A stretch of 64,000 bases of DNA from Turbatrix aceti (taxonomy: Eukaryota > Nematoda > Chromadorea > Rhabditida > Panagrolaimidae). Numbering within the stretch: the stretch's first letter is position 1; the number at the start of each line of letters is the position of its first letter. Both the position numbers and the translations under genes were made by a program. Location: contig OZ017767.1 of assembly GCA_963969345.1 (NCBI GenBank), positions 5,856,739 through 5,920,738 on the forward strand, in the 5' to 3' direction. This document shows positions 11,534 to 26,091 of this stretch, in pieces. The notes under the pieces were generated by a model, which had not been told where the DNA came from, did not search any database, and worked only from the letters and a program-made list of their open reading frames with translations.

Positions 11534-12544
11534 ACTGGTGCAACTGGAGTGTTTGTTTGTGGCTGGCTGCAAGAATAACGGGGGGTAAACGGCACTTTAC
11601 TACGTTCAGCGGCGCGGAGAGGAGCTCTAAGAGAGAGGAGGAGCCCTGCGCGTGAGCACGAACACGTGTGCTGTCCTTCAAGCCTGCAGTTTTCCCAGAC
11701 AGAGAATTCAGTGTATCTGAAGCGTCACAGGCTTCATCACTGGTCGCTAGAAAAAATCTTTGAATTCCAAAAAATGCAAGTTAAAATAAATAAAAAAAAG
11801 TTGAAAGCATGTTGCCGAAGAAAAAAACACGACTACTGAGACAGTCGCGCCTTGTCCCGACTGAAGATAAATAATTAACGCCCCTTCACCCTTCACGGAG
11901 ATCCCGCGCCCCCGACAACGCAACGCGGCAGAGATCGGGGAGGTGCCTGCCTGCCTGCCCGCGAGCGAGCGAGTCACGACTCACGAGCGCAGGCTTCGGA
12001 AACGTTTATCTCGGCTTCAATCGACGTCTGCATAAGTTAGGGTGTTTGCCGTCAGATAACTTGCAATTTGCCACGCAGTGCCGCGTGCCTTCGTCAAATG
12101 GGCATTTCCAGAGACCCAGAGACGGATTTAACCTGCGACAAGGGGCTAATTCGTTCCAGCGCCGCTATTTTTGTTTCTTCTCGCCCTCTGCGATAGAAAT
12201 CTCTTTATTTCTGAGAACATCGTACATGATTTCGTTTCAGCACCATAGGGAGTGAGTCTAGAGGCACGCGTACAGGGCCGAACCCTGGATCAAGCACCGG
12301 GGCAGGTGGTTGTGCGTGTTTGGTGAGTTCTGGGCAGTTGGAGGTCGGCACAACAGAGTTTTCCAAACTCTGTGAGGATTTTTGGCATGTCACAAAAAAC
12401 CGTGTGGAGAAAGGACCGGACTTTGGTGTACTTAGCACTGGCGGTTGTTTTGTTGTTTGGGTTGACTGGGAAAGGCTATATCTGAATGGCACGGATCTAT
12501 GTATGTATACAAAAGCAGGTGAGGGAGGGAGGGGGGGGAGGAGA
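11534..12544. other. intergenic region between globin and receptor gene
   Basis: The region upstream of the globin start and downstream of the receptor stop. No coding exon was recognised. Open frames on both strands near 12320-12745 overlap the receptor's last exon in other frames. Confidence 0.5.
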
Positions 12545-15500
12545 TTAGGCCCGTCGGATGTATGCATTGCGATGGAGTCCGCTGGCACCACGGGCATTCA
12601 TGCCGCCCGCGTTGTCGCGGTTGCCGATCCAGGCACACCGCAGGATGCGCAGGTAAGTGAGACGGAAACGCGCGTTGCACAGCGCGTAGCACAGGGGATT
12701 GATCGTCGAGTTCACGTAGCACAGGCAGTAGGAAAACGTGAATAGGATGTCGGGGATCGAGTTTGGGAAGAACGCGTTCCAGCAGACGATCACTGAAAAA
12801 ATCAAATAAATCCGCTGTAAAACATAGCTTCTGAAAAGACTAAAAAAAAACGAACTGTTATAGGGTGTCCAGGTGGCGATGAACGCGATGAGGATGGCGG
12901 AGAGGGTCTTGGCCGCCTTGCTGTCCTGCTTGCGCTCCATTTTACGTTTTTCCTTCTCGCTTTTTCGCTGAAACGAATTATTTTAGGGTTTTAAAATTTT
13001 ACAGAAGGCACTCACGTGGTCTGTCTTCTCAATGGCCTTCCCCTTGCCGTTGGGCTGCGCCAAAACGGCATTTGCCCTTTCGGCGTTGGAGACGTAGGAT
13101 CGCGTTGATCCCACTGCTGAGAGTACCGTTTCGTGGCCGCTCGCCACCAAGGAGACCCGTTTTGCTTCAGAGACCACCGGGATGCTGTCGGTCGGAAGAT
13201 CCGAGCGCGAGCGTTTTCTTGCGATCGCCCCGGGCAGGCCGCTTTGCCTAAAAAAAAATAAAGGGTATACATTAAGGAATGCCAAAAACGACAAACTTGA
13301 GTTTTTCAGACCCGCACGAAGACAACCGAACGGAAGGCCTCTTGCCGCCGTCCTGGAGCTCGATGACAACGGTGTAAGTGTGCATTTGCTTGTCCGAGAC
13401 GTTGTTCGTATTCCTCGAGCGAAATTTGGCGCCGGCGGCAGCGCATCCGTTGCCTCCGTTATTGGCGACGTTCCCGTTGACAGGACCGGTGAGTGCCGTC
13501 ATCCTGGGACTCACGATCTCAGCTGAAGTCACGGTCGTGTCCAAAGGGCACTCTGCCGCACTCTGCGCGGAGTTCGTGCCCTTCAGCGACCGCTTCGACG
13601 CCGTCGCGTATACGCTAGAGCCCAGAGAGGTATCGTCGACGTTGTCTTTGATGTCGGAAGAGTCTTCCGAGGAGTACTCGGATTTTCCAGTGCACGCACG
13701 CAGCCACGCAAAGCGTCGTTCTTTTTTACTGCAAATAAAATAGAAAATATGAAAAGTTGGCAGGAATGTGCCAAGGGCGAGAGACTCACTCGACACGTGA
13801 TTTGAGAACGTTGTCCATAAATGGCAGTAACTGCTTCTTCTTGATCGAACCCGAAGTGCCAAGACCCGACTCGGGAGATGCGGCTCCGGTCGACGGGGAC
13901 CGGTTTCGCATCTGTAAACGGAGATTTTGTTGAAATCAACAAAAAATCAATATCAGGATAGGAAAACGCAAAAAAGCCAACAGAAAAGATAAATTAAAGG
14001 TGCGTGTTCGAGGGAAATTGTGCTTTTTGTAATAAAAAATGCTCTGTTAGTGTTAATGAATTCGTGACAAAGATATTGGGTGAGTTTTGGCGTCTACGCA
14101 AGATAATAGCCAGGGAGGAATACGACGACACACATATGTACATACAAAGCGATCGAGTGGACCAAAAATGAAACGAGATAGACGCAATAAATCAGAAAAC
14201 CCAAGAGTGAGGGTGATGGTAATATGTAAAAAGTGGAAACCAAAGCCTTCAAAGCATACGATTTCTTCGGCAGGTCTGAGATTCCTGAAGAACTATAAAA
14301 GAACGAGTAAATCAAATGCATCAGAACCACCCCTGCGAAACAAAGAAAAAATAGTGAGGTTCGCTAAAAATAAAAATAAAATATTTACCTGGTCCACCGA
14401 AAAAATTGAAAAACAAAAACAGAAAAAATTTCAAATGAAAGATAAATAATGAAACCAAAGCCAAGTAAAAATGCCGAAAAAAAAATTTTATTTAAAAAAA
14501 GCTGCAAAATAAACGAGACAGAAAAAAGCATTTGAATATGGATCGACCGAACCAAATGAAATTTTCGAAACCGAAAGGTGCTGTCTAAATCAATCAAAAA
14601 ATGAACCGGATTCGAGCGTAAGACAAACGGACCAGCAAGAGAGGCAGCGATAGCTGTTGCAAGACCGAGGTGGCACCAAGTTCAGCGGTCGCCTTAAACA
14701 TCTAAAACGAAGTACCACGGTATGAGCCTGTTCCGGAAACCTTCTTCAGCGGCGCAGCCAAGTGCAGATCGATTAAGTTTGTTTAAAATATCTGTTATTC
14801 AAGTTTTAACACAGTTTAGCGCCGAGTATGTATCGAGGGAGGGAATTAACCGGGTTCTGGGTCCGTAAAGAGCAAAAAAGTCAAGTCAAAAAAACCGGAG
14901 TTAACATGGCAGCAGCAAGCCTAGCGAGCTGATTAACCGAGAGAGATTAACCGACCTGACCAGCCTGTAGATGACCAAATTCCCGCTGTCGCCTCTGCGT
15001 CTCGCCGTAGACGCGCCAGTAGAGAATGATCATGATGGTGACCGGAAGGTAGAATGCCGCAATGGCAGTACCCACCGTGATGTAGGTATTCGTCTCGAGA
15101 AACTGCACAACGCACGTGCCTTCCTCCATCGTAAATCGACCCTCTATGTAGGGCCAGCTGATGATCCACGGCGGCCAGAGAATGACCGAGATGATATACG
15201 TCCCTGCGATGGCGGTCAACGCCTTGTGCGTCGTACGCCGGGGCCGGTACGTAAGGGGCCGCGTCACGCTGAAGTACCTGTCGAACGAGATAAGCAGCAG
15301 GTTTAGCACACTCGCGTTCGACATTAGGTAGTCGACGCAGAGCCAGAACTGGCACATGGTGTACCCGATGTTCCATGAGCCCGTGGCCATGTAGTAGGTC
15401 ATGAGCGGGATCGATATGCAGCCTGGAAGACGAAAAAAACAATGTCTAAGCCTTCAAAAAGCCCAAAAAAAGGGTTTTTACCGATTGTAATATCCGCCAC

Positions 15501-15950
15501 AGCTAAGCTAAATAAAAAGTAATTGCTAATGTTCTGCAGCTGTTTGTCTATCTTGAACGAGACCATGACCATGAGGTTGCCCAGCGTCGTGAGAACGGCC
15601 AGGAGCACGCCTATGACAATGACCACGACCTTCCACGTCTGCGCGCCAAACGCTTCCTTGGTGATGGTCTGGTTGGCGAAGACGTGCAGGAGGTAGGGGT
15701 CGTCTGTTGAAGGCGCTGAGGTTGGCATAGGCGTCGAAGACGCCGACGAAGACGCGTTCGTGAACAAAAAACTGTCATCGCCGATGGCCGCGTACGCAGT
15801 GTCGTTGAGCATGTCTCCCAGGGTGTTCATGACCACCTGGAGCACGCTCGACTCCGCTTGCGCTTGCACGTCGCTGTGTGCTGCCAGAAGGCCCGTCAGA
15901 CGACGACGACGCCCGTGCCAGAGGGGCACGCCGTCGGAAGGAGGTAGCAT
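12545..15950 (-). CDS. muscarinic acetylcholine receptor (GAR-type GPCR)
   Basis: Seven exons: 15482-15950, 14956-15422, 13790-13911, about 13297-13728, 13016-13247, 12856-12967 and 12545-12792. TM2 (LFSLAVADITIGC), TM3 with the amine-binding Asp (LCVDYLMSNAS), DRY-equivalent FDRYFSVTRPLTYR, TM5 (VGTAIAAFYLPVTIMIILYW), TM6 (FIATWTPYNMIVCWN) and TM7 (LCYVNSTINPLCYALCN) are near-diagnostic for muscarinic receptors. N-terminal NDT, NAS and NQT are glycosylation sites. A third intracellular loop of about 285 Ser/Lys-rich residues is built from four exons and a 1.04 kb intron. Two Mets (15950, 15830) could start the protein. The donor of the 13297-13728 exon is uncertain: 13297, 13318 and 13327 all keep frame. 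It binds acetylcholine at the plasma membrane. I cannot tell GAR-2 from GAR-3 type coupling by eye. Confidence 0.93.
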
Positions 15951-18900
15951 GGCGACTGACAGAAGAGCGACTGACTAAGGCACAGGTCGGGGAAGGTACT
16001 ACGGTGCGTGGAGCGACGTCGGTGGTGGTGGCATGCCGATACGTGCTGAAGAAAAAACTTTCGGGTAAAAAGGTTTTTAACAAAAAAAATTATGAGCGGG
16101 AACGATGCAGCGAAGCGAAGCGAAAAGCAACCAGGACGTTACCGGCAAAAACGAATCGAATCGAAACGCTCAAATCGACGGCATTGTTTATGGAAAGCCA
16201 AGCGAAAGGGGGAAAGAATTAAAAAAAAAACCAAAGCACATAATAACAAAATAAATTTATAAGCAAAGTGGGAGAACAAAAAAGGGCGACAACATGTGCC
16301 AAAGTTGATGGGACACGCAAAACACGGATGGGGGAGTTTCGGACTCTTCGACCAATTTTTTTCAAGAAAAGCCTATCAATCTTGTTTGACGAGTCGAAAA
16401 GCGATCGCCCAACCCGGATCGTGCCGTGGAAGAGCCCAAGTTTCAGCCAACAGCTCTAAACAAAGCAAAGCTGAGCCTTTGTGCCCCTCCGTCCGTTCGC
16501 ATGGTCAATCGATGGCGTGTTACATGGCTGCGGGCTTTCATTATTCAATTATTCACAGCTCTCAGACAAAAAACAAAACAAAGAAACGCTAATACAAACA
16601 TCCTTCCTGACTTGGCGGGAAGGGATAAAAAGTCTCTTCCGCTCGGCAATGGCCTCCTCCCAAAAACTTATTGGTGCAGCTTATTCTGCAGGACCAAACA
16701 GAATTACATAGAATAGCAGAAAAAACCCACGCGGCACTGCCAATGAGAAGGAAAGCCCCTAGCCCCCCTCGGTGGAAGTCAAATACCATTGGTTGACGAA
16801 GGTGATGGGATTTGAGTTTTTCGTGACTCGTAAAAAGCCTCAGAAGTGGTTTGGTCCATCGCTTCCAGAGGCGCTTTCAGACAGGGAGGACAAAAGGGCA
16901 ATAAATAACACCCAAGATTGGCAGAAAGGATACGCGAAAGAAAACTGGCACAAACAACTAACTCATGATTAACGTGTGCATCCATTGTCGAGGGCCTTAA
17001 TAAAACCCCTGAAGAAGAACAAGGAGCAGACCGCCTTGATGTGAGTGAAAAAATAATAATAATAAACCAGTGCAGCGACGCCATGCGAAGTTTTCGTCTT
17101 CTTTTTTTTTTGCTGTCGTGCAAAACAAAGACGGCACGGCATCGCCGGACCAAAAGTGATTATCACCGCGGCTTTGGCCCGTCGTCGTCGCAAAGTGCTC
17201 TGGCCTTTTATTGCTTTGGACAGTTCTCGGCCGGGTCCAGAATTTGCGGGAATCTGAGGCATCACCTGAGCCAAGTGCAAGACAGTTAAAGAAAATAATA
17301 TACAAACGAGAAACAGGTGACAAAGTGCTCAAGAATGAAACCTGTGTAAAACCAAAATAAAAGGGATTTAAGAAAAAAGAAATTCCGTTCTCGATTAAAA
17401 TGAATGAACAGAAGGTCTCGAGAAGGAAGAGATTACAACGCTCTCTAACACAAGCGGGAGCAAATAAAATGATGCGATAACGCCGTTAATATACACCGGA
17501 AGTCGGCGAAAAACGCCCGCCATGCTTGAGGGTACGTAATCCAAGTTTTTGTTGACTCGGTCGTTCAGAGTTCTCTTTTGCAGTGGTTTTTTTTTTGTTT
17601 TTTGTCATCGAAAACATGTACATAAAAGCCGGGACGATTACTCATGAAAAAAACTGAAGCCTTATCAAGAAAGGGCACAAAAGGGAAGCGAAGCGCATTA
17701 CAGGTCTCCAGGATTATTTTATTTAAATTAGCGAAGAACATCTGCCGAAATTTGATGTCTGTCTCCGACGAAGGTCATCAACACAAAAAAACACTAACCG
17801 GCACTAATTCCGACAGTGGCAGCGCGCAGATAAGACAGAAAGAGACAGATATTGTTGATAGCGCAAAGATAAACAGAAAAGTCAGAGATTTAGGATGAGC
17901 AGAAGCCGATTAAAACCATTCCCCCCCCCCTTTTCTGATGAGTGCGCCGCGTGTAACTTGAGAACCCGTCACACCATCCCGCCCAAGCCAAGTAGCCGGC
18001 GGGAGGGAGTGGGTGTCGAAGAATGGCACAACACATCTGCGCAGTAGGCAGGAGACAGGCCAGGCGCCTGTGCTGTGCTTACAAGTGGATGGATGCTCAA
18101 GGACCATGCAAGAGTCAAATCAGGAATTTTTTTTGGCGTTGTCGACGCAAATTACTGCCAATGTTCCGCGAACGGACGGACCAGACCCGGGGCCAGACCA
18201 TCCTAATTTTCACACTCGTGCTCAGTTTTTTGGATGACTTGCCCCACCGGCGCTTGCTCGTGCCTGAACTCAACTCGTGCTCTTCCTGTGTATTGTATTG
18301 TAAGTACAAGGATTGCGACGGCCCCCCGCAGCAGCCAGCGAGGCCCTCCTCAGCGCGACGCTAGGGACAGCTTCCCCGACCACGGCTTACACCACGCCTC
18401 AAGTGACAAAAACAAAAATGGACAACAGCGACGATACACAAAATTTGGCCCCAGACAGGGGGCGCCGCGTAAAACAAGCATTACGCCAATTAATCTTGGT
18501 TAAGGAGGGCGCTGACTGATGAGCCGCTCCCGTCCGAGTTCTGCGGAAATTTGGGAGATCGCGCTTCCCCGGAAAACACGCCTGTGCTGCGGCACGGACC
18601 GGGTGGAAAGTACGCGCCCGCCGACTGCGTATGTAGATAAGTCGCTAAAGTTAAAGAGTTAAGAATGAGGCCGGGAACGGCCATAACACGAGTCATTAAT
18701 TCCGGGAACGTCTGTCTTTCGTTGGCTCTTCCTTGATCGGCAGTCGGCCCGGGAAACGAAACGAAACAAAAAACACTCGCAACTCTCTGTCTTTGCCAGA
18801 GAGGACACCAAAGGTGCAACTGCGGGCAAACGTGTACTTTTGCCGAGATGAAGGGTCTGATCGGGAGGGCGAGGAGGGAATTGCTTACGCCACAACCACC

Positions 18901-21620
18901 ACCTCTCCGACTGCAGCGCCCAAAGCGAGCGTGACAAATAGCTCGTCCCAGGTGATTTGCGAGTGAGTGAGAAACGGGGCAGGCCACGAATGAATCCTTC
19001 GGGGATTCGGCAAAGACGTGTTTAGGTTCATTAGTACACACTAGCAGAGAACAGGTAAAAAAAGGCGAAAACTTGTGGTGCCCGTGAATGAGATGAGATG
19101 AGTGAGGTTCATGTGAATCGAATCGATCCTTGTTATTTTCAAAGACCGAAAAGGGAAAAGGGAAACAGAAACGGTAAACAGTCCAGTCCCGCAGGTGCCA
19201 TACACCGGGAGGCCATTACACCTCCATCCAGGGATCGTAAACCCCCGTGCTTGACGCACATCGTCGCGTAGCGGAACGCCGTTACCCCCAGAGTGGAACG
19301 AAAGGTGGATATGCCCGACGGCACAGCCTCCCTGACAATTAGCCAATTGTTTGACAGGGCACTGATTTTGACACGTCCAACTGACTAATTTGGCATCTTT
19401 TTAGGATTTCCCTGGGGGCGGAGGCACGCAAAAAGCACCCATATAGTCCAGTCAGCCCGTGATATTTATTTTTAACTCCTACCAAAAAAAAACACAACAC
19501 GGATGTCAACGCGCTTCTCATAAAGACAAGGTGATTAACGCGGGACGACGACGCCCGTCAAAGTGCGCATTCACGCGGGCCAAGTGGTTGGTTGGATGTG
19601 GCACGAGCGCCACTGGACGAACAACGTAACAGGAACCCGTAAAATAAAACCAAAAATTATCTACAACACCAACGCCTCGTATCGAGTAAAAAAAAAAATA
19701 AACCCGAGACGTCCCAGGCGCTCTGCCGTGCGGCGTTATCAGTTTTCCTGTGGCACGTGCCCTCGACAATTCGGCGTAGCTTGAAGAAGAAGAAGAACAA
19801 GTTCGAAACCGGTTTTCATCCGAACTCTGTCAAAAAGTCACTTCCGGAAACTATTTTTTACCCGGAAGGCCAAAAAGAAGCCTCCGGTGCCGTCACCGGC
19901 GATGTCCTTCTTCTTTGCGTGTCGTTAGCAATGGAATTGCAGTCATTTTTTCACCTTACACGCAGCAATAAATCGACGGTGCAATTAGTAATGCAAAAGA
20001 ACAGAACAAGTTTGTGTCCGTTTTCTCAGCCTATTCTTTTTTTTTTTTCAAATTTTTTATAGGGTGTCAGGAACGCCGAGAACGTGGTCAGATCATGTTT
20101 TGAAAGTCAAGCCGGAAATCGGGAGGGCCCCGGAGTCTTGCAAGAGTGACTAGACCGGGAAACCAAGCGTAAGTCCGCCGTCCATGTCCGCGGATTTCTT
20201 AGAAGCAGCCAGGCGAGCAGGCTTGCTTGTACGTACACTGTTTGTTAAATGAAAAAAAATTAACTGCACGCGCAACAAAAAATGTACAAAAAATACCTGA
20301 ACAGGTAAAATTTTTAGGATTTGAGAATTTTATTTTTTTGATTGAAAATTGGGTATCTGAGTTGTCGACGGCGAATAGTACCTAGAAACCTGGCAAGAAT
20401 CCTAAGAATCCATAAACGTGCTTACAACATGTTTTACATCCGACGTATGTAGGGTATCGACTGTCAATAAATTAGATCGACGTAAATCTTCCCCCGACAG
20501 ACTTTCTAGGCGCCAACAACAAAAACAACAGCCAAACCTTGGGTAAAGCTTGTCTTTTACTTAACGGCACGGGCCCGAGCAAAAGTCAACCGACGGCATT
20601 ACGGCAAGTTAATGACAGACAATTAAAAACAAAACCCTAATGACATGGCAGTGGGCCCTGAGATAAATCACGACTGACAACTTCTGACACGAGTGACGAA
20701 TTTAGGCGCGAAATCGGGGAATCCGCCAATGACTGACTGCTTTGCTAATGGCCCAAATTTGAAGCAAAAAAAATTGGAGGAATAAAACAAAGGCACACCT
20801 GAAGCTGCAGGCCCCAGCGTCGCAGGGAGTTTTACAAAAAATCGAGCGATTACCAAACTGACGTCGGGAAGGGAACAAAAGGCGAACCACACGAAAAACA
20901 AATGGTGGGGGTGTAGCAACGACGCGACAGTGGCAACAAAAAAGGTGTGCAAGCCAAACACCACCCGAAAAGCGCCGACGCGCTTTACCTCAACTTTGAA
21001 CTCCATCTTGACTAGCGGCGGTTTTGTTCGACAACGGTGGCACTGGCACTTGCGCTTATGTAACTTAGCTCATTCTGGCAACAAATTAGATAGTACAAAT
21101 GAGTTTGTCAGTCAGTGTATCGTTGGGCTGTAAATTCATCATTTATTTGTGCAAAGTGAACTCACACTCGACCACGCGTTTCAAAATTCGCGCAAAGGTG
21201 AAAAACCAATTTACACGCGAGCTACGTACATAAAAGAGGATGAACTGATGCGCGGATTGGATTCACATTCAGAACGCAGACAGGTGATCAAGCAGGTGAA
21301 GACTGTCTGAGCAGGGGTGTCTCGTTGAGCGTACAAAAGTCCCGCGATAGTAGTATAGGAAGGAGGGATTATAATACCATTTTTAACATTTCAGTCATTT
21401 CAACACATTTTCATTCTCTGAAGTCAGAGAATCAACTCATTTACATAACTTTTTCTCGAAAATAAGAAAATGAGTCAATTTTTAAAAGCACTAAAAAGTG
21501 CTTATTTTCAATAATTTTTATGTATTTTCGACCAATTTTGTGTTGAGATGTCGATTTCATTTTTCATTTCTTATTTTCATGTTCAAATACTCAAAAATGT
21601 GCCATTTTCACACTTTTCAG

Positions 21621-21851
21621 AAAATTGATGAGGAGTATGCCGTTTTTCTGGACGATATTCCGGATTTTATCAAAGAAGCAGCCAAAACGTTCTTCACGCG
21701 TTTTCGATAAATTGATCGATGTCGATTTCAAGGATAAGCCCTCTGGTATGTTGAGTTTATTTATCATTGATTTTGATTTTAAAAATATTTAGGTAGTCGG
21801 TCTGGTGCTATGTGTTGCAAGACAAGTTATGTAAATGAGTTGAATATCTGA
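21621..21851 (+). pseudogene. possible decayed two-exon coding fragment
   Basis: After a good acceptor (ctttt-cag ending 21620) one frame reads KIDEEYAVFLDDIPDFIKEA through to a stop at 21708. The next frame then reads FDKLIDVDFKDKPSG up to a gtatgt donor at 21746, and an acceptor at 21792 leads to a short tail ending at 21851. The amphipathic, acidic helix-like composition looks protein-coding, but keeping it needs a frameshift near 21700. No family is recognised. It could equally be chance. Confidence 0.2.
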
Positions 21852-24800
21852 CTTCCGCGATTATCAAAACACCACGAAACAATGCCAAAAATGGCAAAAA
21901 AAGGCTACCACAGAGTTTATGTCAAATGGCAAAATTTTTTGGCAAAGAAAGTCTGCATGTAAAAAAATTTTAAACCATCAAAAAAATGGCAAGACGAACA
22001 TTGATAAATAAACGAACGTTTAAAAATAGAACTAAGTGTTAAAATTAGCACGAAAATCGTGGCGTGCGGTTGAAGGCAAAATAAAGTGCCTGCGTGGACA
22101 CCTACGTGTCCGAAAAAGAACTTGTCCTTTGGGGCAAAGGCATGACACAGGAGTGGCAAGGTGTAATGCGAGACGGCCCGGAAAGAAAAAAAATGCGTTT
22201 TAACGAATTTCGGCCAGGACAGAAATTCTGCCAATTGCTGGGTACAGGGCCCTCCAGAGAAGCACGAAGATTCTTCAAACGAGCAATAGTCGTCAGTCAG
22301 CTTCGTTAAGACAAGGTGCCTTCGCCGCCCCTACTCTTCCACTGTCCCCTCAAATCCGAGCCGCAATATCAAATGGCACAAAAGCCGAGCTCGTCGAGGA
22401 AAGACGGTGGCATGAAAGGATGACTGCCGGCTGGCGATCGTATCTGTCTTTCAGATGCGGAAAAAAAGGCAATTACCCGGAGGACGGAGATAAGCCGGAG
22501 GCAAAATCCATTCTCTGGGGCAGCCAGGGGATGGATCTATGTGCTCACAGGTCGACAAAGAAGCACGTGCCGCCACCACCACCACCGTCGCCGTCGCCGT
22601 CGCCGTCGCCATCGCCAGAGACCACGAAGGTTGCCTGTGAAACACGACACCACCGACGGCGCTGTAACGAGCGGAAGTGCAGGCGAAAAGAAGTCCGAAT
22701 TTATTTAAAAGAAAGGCCCTCGACCAAAAAAAGCGTGGATAATCGGGTGACAGAATGAATTCGGTTCTGCAGAAGAACACAATACAACAGGCTAGACCAG
22801 ACCCATTAAACCGTAATTGGGTATTTCGCATGCATTTTTTAAATAAATAAATATATTCGAATTTTTTTGTATTGTAGAAAAAAAACAAGCTAAAATTCGA
22901 AATCAGAGCTCCGAGGCGGGCTTGGCAGGTATCAATTACTACTTCCTCCTGGAAGTACGCGGCTGGCAGCAAATAAGACGCTGTCAAGGTGTGCATTTCT
23001 CCGCCACCCCCAATCATCACGTGGAAGCCAATCCGAAAGCGAGTGTGCAGAAGACAAGGCGCCTTGAAAAAAAAAACATGACACAAAAACGATATTGATG
23101 TGTTTTGATTGCTCTTATCGTGAGTCTACGCTGTGCCAACTCCCGGGACGCCTCTTCCGCGTGTCTGTGCGGCGCGAATCCATCAAGCGGACGGCCTCGG
23201 CGTCGTTCTGGGTGCCGTCAATACGCATTTTCCTCTCTTTTTTTACGCTTGAACTTTGCTTCGATAGAAATAACAAAGCTTCGGTTCTAACTTGGATTTC
23301 CCAAGCTGACGGCGACCAGTGCACGGCAGCTTTTGCCATATTTGAGACGATAAACGACTCCTGTCAACTGACAACCCTATACGGCACGCGGTCATCCGTC
23401 CGGTCGGACCAACATCGCGATAGAGCGTGAATCATTGCTCCCTAGCTTCCAAGGTTTTGGTCCAGAAGTCGTCATAATAACCGAAGCAAAAGTTGCACCG
23501 CGAATCCAAATTTTGTGCAGACACAGCCACGGCACAGCACGTGAGCGGGCGGGCGGGCGGGCGTCGCGTATAAACAGAAAACACGATACCATCTCCATAA
23601 AAGGCATCGGTGACGCACGTCGGAGTTAAAAAGGGAACAAAAGGTGACGGGGTTAACGAGATTCACTCGGCTATCAGCATCAGATATCACGCTGCGTGCA
23701 AAAATGCCAAAAAAGCCGTGACGAATCGAATCCGGCATGAATGGGATGGATGTCGGGTTTGAGAGCACGCTGGACGTGCTTGTTGTGGTCTTCGAGGCGA
23801 TGGGATAAAACACCCAACCCCCTAAAAGAAGCAAGGACAGTCAAACACACTCGCGTACAAGACAGATCTTATAAATACATTAGTTAGCCACTTGCAAATG
23901 AGCTCTGAGCACTGAGCACTGATCTCAGCCTGATCAAACACAGATCGCCTCCCGCAACGAGTCATCGATAGCGATCATCATCGAGAGTCGCCAGAGACAT
24001 GGAAAACACAATACGCACAAGAGATAATCGACAAAAGTACGAGTTACAGCAAAAGTGAGTGAGCTTGCTGGGCGGCGAGGAGAAAGAGGATGGGGATACT
24101 CGTGTTTTTTTTCTTCTTCATATACCTGCCTGGAGAAACGTGAAAGCAGCTGCAGGGATGATACCGGGCGTGTTCGGTCGGTGGAGAGCCAAGGGCGTCT
24201 GCCCTCTACCCGGGGCCGCGGTATGAGAGGGGTGGATGAGTAACGATACATACTACGACCAACCAGCCCTCGGGACCTCTGGAGAGTCCAGACTTGGAAT
24301 GACGAAAGCCAAGCCCGAAGCCGCGCCGCCGCGTTGTTTCTAAATTTCTTTGGCGACAAAAAACTTCCAGAGGGTATAAATGTCCAACGGATGTCGCCGA
24401 CTTCCTCCTCACACAATCACAATGACGTTGGGTCTGATTAAAAGACGGGAAAGCGGTTGGTTGGCTGACCCGACAGTTTGTTTAACGAAAAAAGTGAACA
24501 ACTAAGAAAAAAAGGGAGAAAGCGGAAAAATGAATTTTGGTAAAAAATACAAAAGTTTTTTTTAAGAAAAAAATCTTTGTGACAATCGTAGAACAAAAAA
24601 ATTATGGATACTCGCCGGGGTGAGCCCTCCCCCGCCCCGTGAAATCGACACCGAAACCAACGAACGAACGAAGAATCGAACCTTGCTTGCATTCACAAGA
24701 TCTGGAATCTGCGGGAGAGGCACGTGGGATTGGGCTGGAACGTCGCCAAGAGCTCTGATTTTTGGTAAATGAAGACAAAAAAATTAAAAATTAAAGTTCG

Positions 24801-26091
24801 ACAAAAATAATATTCTTGGGCGGAAAAAAAATTGTGCTGTGCGAAATGTTTCATTTTTTCTTAAAATGTTAAAAATGTCATTTGACATTTACAAAAGCCA
24901 AAAAGCCGAATGATCGTTTTTGCAGCGCACAAATCTCAGAGCCAGGGTACCTTGTGCAAAAATTCAGAACACCATTGCAGCGGTGCCCTCCGTTCAAGAA
25001 AGTGAGGATGCCAAGTCACAGCCAGCCAACACCAGGGGTAAATTTGCATTATCCAGCGTGTGAACGGCAACCGCCAACCGCCAGTCCTGAACAGCAGATC
25101 CCCCCCGCGTGCAACGGCCCATCCCATGCAAAAATTAAACAAAATGCTTACAGAACAAGTCCATCCTCCTCTTCAAGAACGTTTCTCACAAAAAAAATAC
25201 CAAGTAGCACTGTGAAAGCACTCATCTTGTTTGACTTCCGGAGAAACACCCGTGTTCTCGCAGAAGTTTTACACCTGCCACTAGCGATGTTACCAGGGCT
25301 GTCAAAAGGTGTCAAACACTCATCAGAACCTGAAGCGTCCAAAGGCATGGGTTCAAGTGTGCAAAAGTCCCCCGGAAACGACATAAAGTAGCCCTTAAGC
25401 TCTCGACCTTTATGTACGTGGGGGGTACTGTAGGGTGGTAGTAATCAGACAACAGTGTCGTCTGGGGTCCGATAGAACAAAAGACCGCGCCGCTCGGTGG
25501 CAGAAGACAAACAAAAGGCGCGCTCCGACGATTCATTCCACTTCATTGTGCGCTGGTAAAAAGTAAGAAAAAAGGAAGCGCTATGTCATAAAAACACCGG
25601 GATCAAAGCGAGAAAAAATAAAAGCTTATAATTTTCACAAGACACGGCAAAGTGCTCAGCGCCGCACTTTGCGTTTTTATTCGATTAAACTGAGGGGAGG
25701 GAAAATCATCTTTTTGACGCCTGATAGAATTCAAACAAGTCGGTGTCGAACAGCTGTCGTATACATGCCACCGGACGCGTAAAAAGCATGTCGGCAAGGG
25801 ACATGGAAGGTGATTAATTAGTCCACAACTGATACAACGCCAACGTGCCGAGGATAAACAATCACTACGTTGTCGATAGTTGTTTTCATCAAACAAACCT
25901 AAGAAATGACGGATGGTGTGGGGTTAATTGAGTGAAAGGCAAACTGGCTAAATACCACCAGACAGCACCTGATCTGTTTTTTTTGGGGGTGTTCATTCAA
26001 AATGTTGTGAGGGAAAACGTTTCATATTTATTGTGCCGGGATAACTGATTTTTCTTTGTCATAATTTTTGCATGCCATTTTTTTCAAGGTT

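Noticed and set aside
22451..23086. 211-codon minus-strand open frame
   Set aside because: No domain, signal peptide or splice context. It overlaps a CCG/TCG triplet run that suppresses stops, and the composition is that of random translation.
24374..24504. TATAAA followed by a short open frame from 24421
   Set aside because: Only 27 codons with no recognisable product; the TATA match alone is weak in AT-rich DNA.
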